This document shows positions 58,967 through 64,000 of a DNA stretch of 64,000 nt, piece by piece. The notes beneath the pieces are model-generated. The model did not search any database and was not told where the DNA came from. It was given only the letters and a program-made list of their open reading frames with translations. The translations under genes were made by a program, and so were the position numbers. The first letter of the stretch is position 1; every line of letters begins with the position of its first letter. This stretch comes from Ignelater luminosus (taxonomy: Eukaryota > Arthropoda > Insecta > Coleoptera > Elateridae): the NCBI GenBank assembly GCA_011009095.1, contig VTPC01001007.1:5460-69459 (forward strand), read 5' to 3'.

Positions 58967-59379
58967 GAAAGTCTGTAAGAGCTGGCAATTATTGATGGCG
59001 GATGTGTTCATACGTAAATGTCAGAACAGAATTCTGAAACAGACCATGTTATCATATCGAAGTTGTCAAGGATTTCTGTGAGCAATACATTCGTTAACTT
59101 GAAGCTCAATGTTCCTAATTTGGAAATCTGAGAAGGAATTTCTCGAAGACTAATTGACGGATTGTGAAAACATTTACGTGATTGTGTAGAGGATGAAAAT
59201 GAAAATTTATGACTAGTTTTTGAGAGTCAAGTATCCATTGAATCAAGGTGTATCAGAGGATTTAACTTTGCCAAGTTGAACTGGTTGATGAGAAAAAGAT
59301 GGACGGCTTCAAGTTTACACATTGGTTGAGTCCAGGAACAGTATTCATGATTATGGCTTTGCGTTTACTGAAATTGGCG

Positions 59380-59600
59380 TTTGGTGTCAATCCTTCAAAA
59401 GCCTTTCACCGTTACCAATACGTGCGAAAGATGACGTTACATGCCCAAGACGAGGAAAAGTCGAAGATACGTCTTCCCATATCTGGAAATGCAAAAGGGA
59501 TGGAAGGTTCAGATTTCTCAAGCAATTACTCTACGAAAAGGGCTTGGGCCGATGTTGTGTTTTATGATTTTATCATTCAGGTTCGAACAGGTGGCCGGGG
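59380..59600 (+). pseudogene. Possible non-LTR retrotransposon C-terminal scrap
   Basis: The frame from 59322 includes TCPRRGKVEDTSSHIWKC and continues RDGRFRFLKQLL. This resembles the CPxCGxxEDTxxHxxxxC motif found after the RT domain of several non-LTR elements, with the second Cys replaced by Arg. Overlapping frames on the same strand (59299-59794) are shadows. No RT core motif was found upstream. Confidence 0.3.
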
Positions 59601-59963
59601 AAGTGGAAGTACTACTTGCTACATTATTATTGCTAATGATTACTTCTTGCTTGGCAGGCGATCTATTTTGTAGTGCTATTCTGAAAAATCTTAAGATAGA
59701 TGTGTTGGCGGAACTGGTACTCTTGAAGATGAATGGATGGAAAAGTATTGATCGAGTTTTTTTTCCTGAAGATGAAAATGTTTCTCTTTTTTAGTTCAAG
59801 AGCAAAAGAAAATCAGTTTAGTCTGATATTTGATATTATCAAATCTCTAACATTCACTGCTTGGCTTGAATGTGAACGGTTTTACAGTCATTTTTGGAAG
59901 AGCTTTAGATTGTATCTTCCTTCTTCTGAGTTGGAGTCAAGTCTTTTGGTCAATTGTGGATAG

Positions 59964-62900
59964 AGATGGGAGTGTTATTTACTTAGTTTACTGACACAAA
60001 TGCAACGCCAAAAGTAATCCATCTTGAACCATAGGATTTGGTCAAAATGGCTATACCACAGTAATCATTTACTTGAACCTGGCTTTGCGAAATCGGAGTT
60101 GATGATTACTCAGAAGCTGCTTTAACTGTACTGGACCTACAGAAATTCTGCGGTTTTAATATGGGCAGATTTTTGCATATTTGCAACTTTTAGGTAAGAG
60201 CTGTATATGGCTGTGTTTTCTCATGAGGTACTTATGGTAGGTTTCTTATTAAGATAGAAGAGATAAGTACTTTAGATGCAATCTGAATTAACTCAATTAA
60301 TCTAAAAGGATTATGAAAGCAGACCTTTTGATATTTTTTGATTTTCACTGAATCTGAGGAATTCTCAATAGTTTCTCTTCTAACATGGTTTTGCTTCTTG
60401 TACTGCCCTATTCACTCCACGAACTCCATAGGATTATTGGCAAAGTGTTGAGCTCGCTTTTGTAATTCTAGTTTTCTATGAAGGTTTATTTCTTGAATTT
60501 CTGAATTTTTTTATGAATTAGTTTCCTGTGTTTTAGTTTTGTTCTCATCAGCTCATTATAGTCAATAATTTGTTTTGATTTGTTCTATGTTTTCTTGTTA
60601 TTTTCGATCCGGGTTGTATGTGTAAAAACGATAATGAAAATCTCTGTTTCACATTTTCAGTTCATTCTTATAAGTTATTGAAGTGTTTGTAGCCCAATGG
60701 TTTTTCAATTTATACTTTGTGTTCCCTTTCAAATCATATTTTAGCCATAGATGCTTACAGCTTTGTGTTAATTTAATTTTAGCTTACATAAGGTTACTTA
60801 TCAAGTTTTATCAAACCGCCCGCCACCAGTATGATTTATTTACCTTGATGCCGGTTAATAATACTCTAGGGGTTAGTTTTGTCTTACAATCATTTCATCA
60901 TATTACATTTTACTGAATATAAGAGCTTTAATATCATCCTAAAGGGATGGAGAAGAAATATAGGACAGCTATTTGACCTCAAAACTCTTGGAAATAATAG
61001 ATGTCTGTTTTGCAGTGAATTCAGTTCATGGCCTTTAGAAACCTTTATAGAATAAAAGTTACCGAAGTTTCCAACTAAGCTTACTTTGAAGTTTAAATCA
61101 GGTCTTTTTAGACTTAAAACGTATTATTTGTAAATTTTTTTTACTTAAAACACAATAATTTTTTAACTACCATCGTTGTGTTCATTTATTTATTCATTAG
61201 TTATCACGAAACAAAAGTGAAGTTGACTGATTGTGTTTTATTTACATTGTTAGCACTTTGCAAAAAATTTTAAAAGCTTCATGAAAAATACCATATCATC
61301 GTGTTGTATTTCTTATTGAATAATTAACCACCTAGACAAGCCACATCCTAGTTAATTAATGGAACGTTGAAGTTTCACACCTGCAGCTGATGGCAATTTG
61401 CCTGATATTGTACCGCTTATGTTACATGCCTACCACTCTATGAAACCCTAAACATTAACGTCAAGCAGAAACAAATTGCTACGGCTAATAATTATAAAAT
61501 CTTATATTCATTACATCTTAAACACTCACTGAGTCATCAATCAAAAAAGTAATTTTTTATTTCTGTAATGAGGAATTTGTCTAAAGAGAAAATTATAATT
61601 GATCATTATATCTATATAATATTTAACTACATTATTTGTCGAAGCGTTATAATAGCATTAGAATTATAATAATTAAAAATGAGTGATCCACTCTAGTAAT
61701 GGTAATTACCGCAAGCGCCGAGTTTCCTTTGCCGTTTAGTACCCTCAGGCGTTTAACAGAGATAATTTTCAGTGCTAGAAAGAGAAAACTTCATATGCGG
61801 GTATATTCTCTGACCTAGAGCGTGCCCAATAGCGTTTTCGGGTCAAGACCTGATCTAATTATGAAAAGGATCCTAGTAGTGCATGAATTATAATTTATAA
61901 ATTTTAGAATAATTTTTAATGAGCGATTAAAAGCATTTCTGTTTTTGCAAAACAGCAGTATGAGGTTACTGAACCGTTAAAAAAAGTTAGCAATTACTAT
62001 GCTTTATACTTAGTTTACAATATTTCAAATTCTGTACCTACGGGTTATTACGTAACCGTCGTACTGTACTACTTTAAACGTACTTGTTAAATTGTTTTTT
62101 GAAGATGATGCTTGTCTTTTTAATAATAATAACAATAGGAAGTTAAAACACCCAAAATAGGTACGCCACAAGGATTAATTTTACGACCAGTGTTATTAAT
62201 CACATTTTCTAGACTCAAACGTTTTGGTGCTATTCAAGCTTTTGTTTTCAAGATTCATTACATTATTGGAAACGTTTTCATTGCTTCTGGTGAATCTACG
62301 TGAATACTGATTTAACCATAAATAATTTTCACTTGTTTTGAGGGGACCAAGAAACAATCAACAAAATCATTTCATTTTATACCTTGAGATTGCCGTTTTA
62401 TTAAATCAAAACGGAAATTATTGATAACAAATGCGACCAGTTTTGTAACAGGTCCGATAAAACAAGAGATGATGAATTGAACAAAGCCTACCGAAAGCCA
62501 GTGGAAATTGGAAGTTTAAATTAATATTTGTACCACGTAGTTTACATAAAACTGATTGTTCAGAGAGTTGGAGAATATTTACATAATAGATAGCTAATAC
62601 TTGGTAGAACGCAACGCATTATGTACAGATCCTTACTTTTAATTGTAATTAAATATTGTTTAATTCTGGATTTTCCATAATTAATACTATTTGACTGCTT
62701 TAGAAATGTTTGATAGGCTATTATAGTGCAGCTTGATTACTTATAACTGTACTCGGCATTTTGAAATAACGAAACTCACGTCAGGCGATAAATACAAAAT
62801 TGTTTCAGCGAAGTTTGCGTTGTACAGAATATTTTTGTTTAATTGTTTTAGCCAAACTGCCCATACTGGGTGTTCCCCAAATAGTTACAACGAATTTAGT

Positions 62901-64000
62901 AGCGTATTCAGCAACTGTTCTGGAAATATTAATTTTATTATTTTATAATAAATTGCACTTCTTCATTTTTAAAACATCTGCAATTGTTTTATAGCATATT
63001 TTGGTAGTGGCCATCACCCATCTTCACACAAAATCCAGTTAGAGGGACGAAAGTTTTATGTTTTGATATTGCAGAATTTCTGAAAATCCGACTTTAGTCG
63101 AAAGCCGTGCATCTTATGAAAAAATGCAAACGCACCTTTTGCCCCTAAAGTATTCGCAATTAGATTTCAAAACCAAGGTAATTTTCTATTCTTTCAGTAG
63201 CGTAATATAAATTTCTCAGAATACATTTCCGTCTACGATGATAGTATTGACTATACAGATTCACCCAATAGTTGCAGTATAGATACCAAAGAGTAAAAGC
63301 TATATAAAAAGTCAATATTAAGAAAACAAGAAATTTTAGATAAAACTTCGACATCTTCTATCTCGAAAACTGGTGCGTTTTGATTTATTCTGGATTCCTA
63401 AACACACTCCTACATTTTTCGTAATAATATCGTTCCGGCGTTACTTTTTATGATTCTGACTTTATTTTTCTCTGAAGGCTAAATTAGCTAAGCATGAAGT
63501 TAAGATCTTAAGCTAGTTAGCACTCTTGTCTTCTTTAGATTGATTGCAATTATTTCCCTCATTCTTGGTGTAGAATCGAATGCGGTATACCAGGATATTC
63601 GACTCGAAATCTCCTACTAAATGTATATGTCGGGTATTATACAGAAGCTGAAAAATCATAAGCGCGGGGAAGTTGGTAGAGAGAAACGATAGTAGTCAAT
63701 TCAACTATTGAGAAGTAGTTCATGAGCAGAAAATGTCCTTAAGGCATACACATACCAAAATTCCAAAAAGTGAGGTATTTTGAAAATTTCGATTGTTACT
63801 TTGAGTAATAATTATGTCTTAATCATTTTCAAAATCTTTTTGAGTGTTGGTTTAATTGTATTAGGGAACTTCTTCTTATAAATCAATATACTTAGTTTTA
63901 TCATATATCTTACATTTTTGACCTTTTCCTATCAAATTATGAGTGTAGAATATTGAAGAAATAAATGAAGAAGCTTATTGCTTTGCCAAAAAAAAACTGT
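59964..64000. other. Gene-free stretch to the window end
   Basis: No supported gene. A non-repetitive, less AT-rich patch at about 61690-61870 might be regulatory. A hydrophobic frame at 63354-63160 minus is noted but not supported. Confidence 0.35.

Noticed and set aside
63160-63354. Hydrophobic 64-codon minus-strand frame
   Set aside because: Translation of T/A-rich DNA easily gives hydrophobic runs, and no supporting signals were found.
1-64000. CRISPR arrays, operons and prokaryotic regulatory sites
   Set aside because: No regularly spaced repeats or bacterial gene organisation. Introns and eukaryotic transposons show the DNA is from an animal nucleus.

Overview
The window looks like a piece of an insect nuclear chromosome. 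It is strongly AT-rich with low coding density. It has spliceosomal GT/AG signals, a very long intron, and many decayed Tc1/mariner-superfamily transposons with TA target sites. There are no operons, Shine-Dalgarno sites or phage/plasmid features. The mix of mariner, Tc1, fold-back elements and non-LTR scraps fits an arthropod such as a beetle, but I cannot fix the species.

Only one host protein-coding gene is well supported. It lies on the minus strand and is cut by the window. Its last exon (7706-3974, 1243 codons plus stop) joins in frame to a penultimate exon (22217-21870) across a 14.2 kb intron. Both junctions carry good splice signals and the split codon reads through. The visible C-terminal 1359 residues are hydrophilic and Asn/Ser/Glu/Lys-rich, with several tyrosine motifs and a few denser blocks. 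I do not recognise the family. The exon or exons with the start codon were not found and probably lie beyond position 22218, in or outside the window.

Layout: 1-1110, a broken DD37E-type transposase. 1791-1954, a small near-perfect palindrome. 3.8-22.2 kb, the host gene; its long intron holds a TA-flanked MITE (10198-10578), a two-unit 217-bp tandem repeat (10659-11059), a 1.2 kb Tc1 element (17421-18612) and a 1.26 kb mariner (18851-20112). 22.2-28.8 kb, mostly featureless DNA with one diverged duplication. 28863-30616, a pair of 217-bp inverted arms with a single mismatch. 30972-31795, a fold-back element built from a transposase tail. 31.8-46 kb, mostly gene-free with one fold-back copy (39181-39861). 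46-51 kb, a non-LTR reverse-transcriptase scrap, a mariner 3' end and an IR/DR-type Tc1 transposase. 52.8-57.6 kb, two more copies of the same fold-back family. 58.7-59.6 kb, transposase and possible reverse-transcriptase scraps. The final 4 kb show nothing recognisable.

I did not find a new multi-gene biological system. The most interesting signals are the three-copy fold-back family, the young 217-bp inverted arms, the fold-back made from a transposase 3' end, and the unrecognised large disordered protein.
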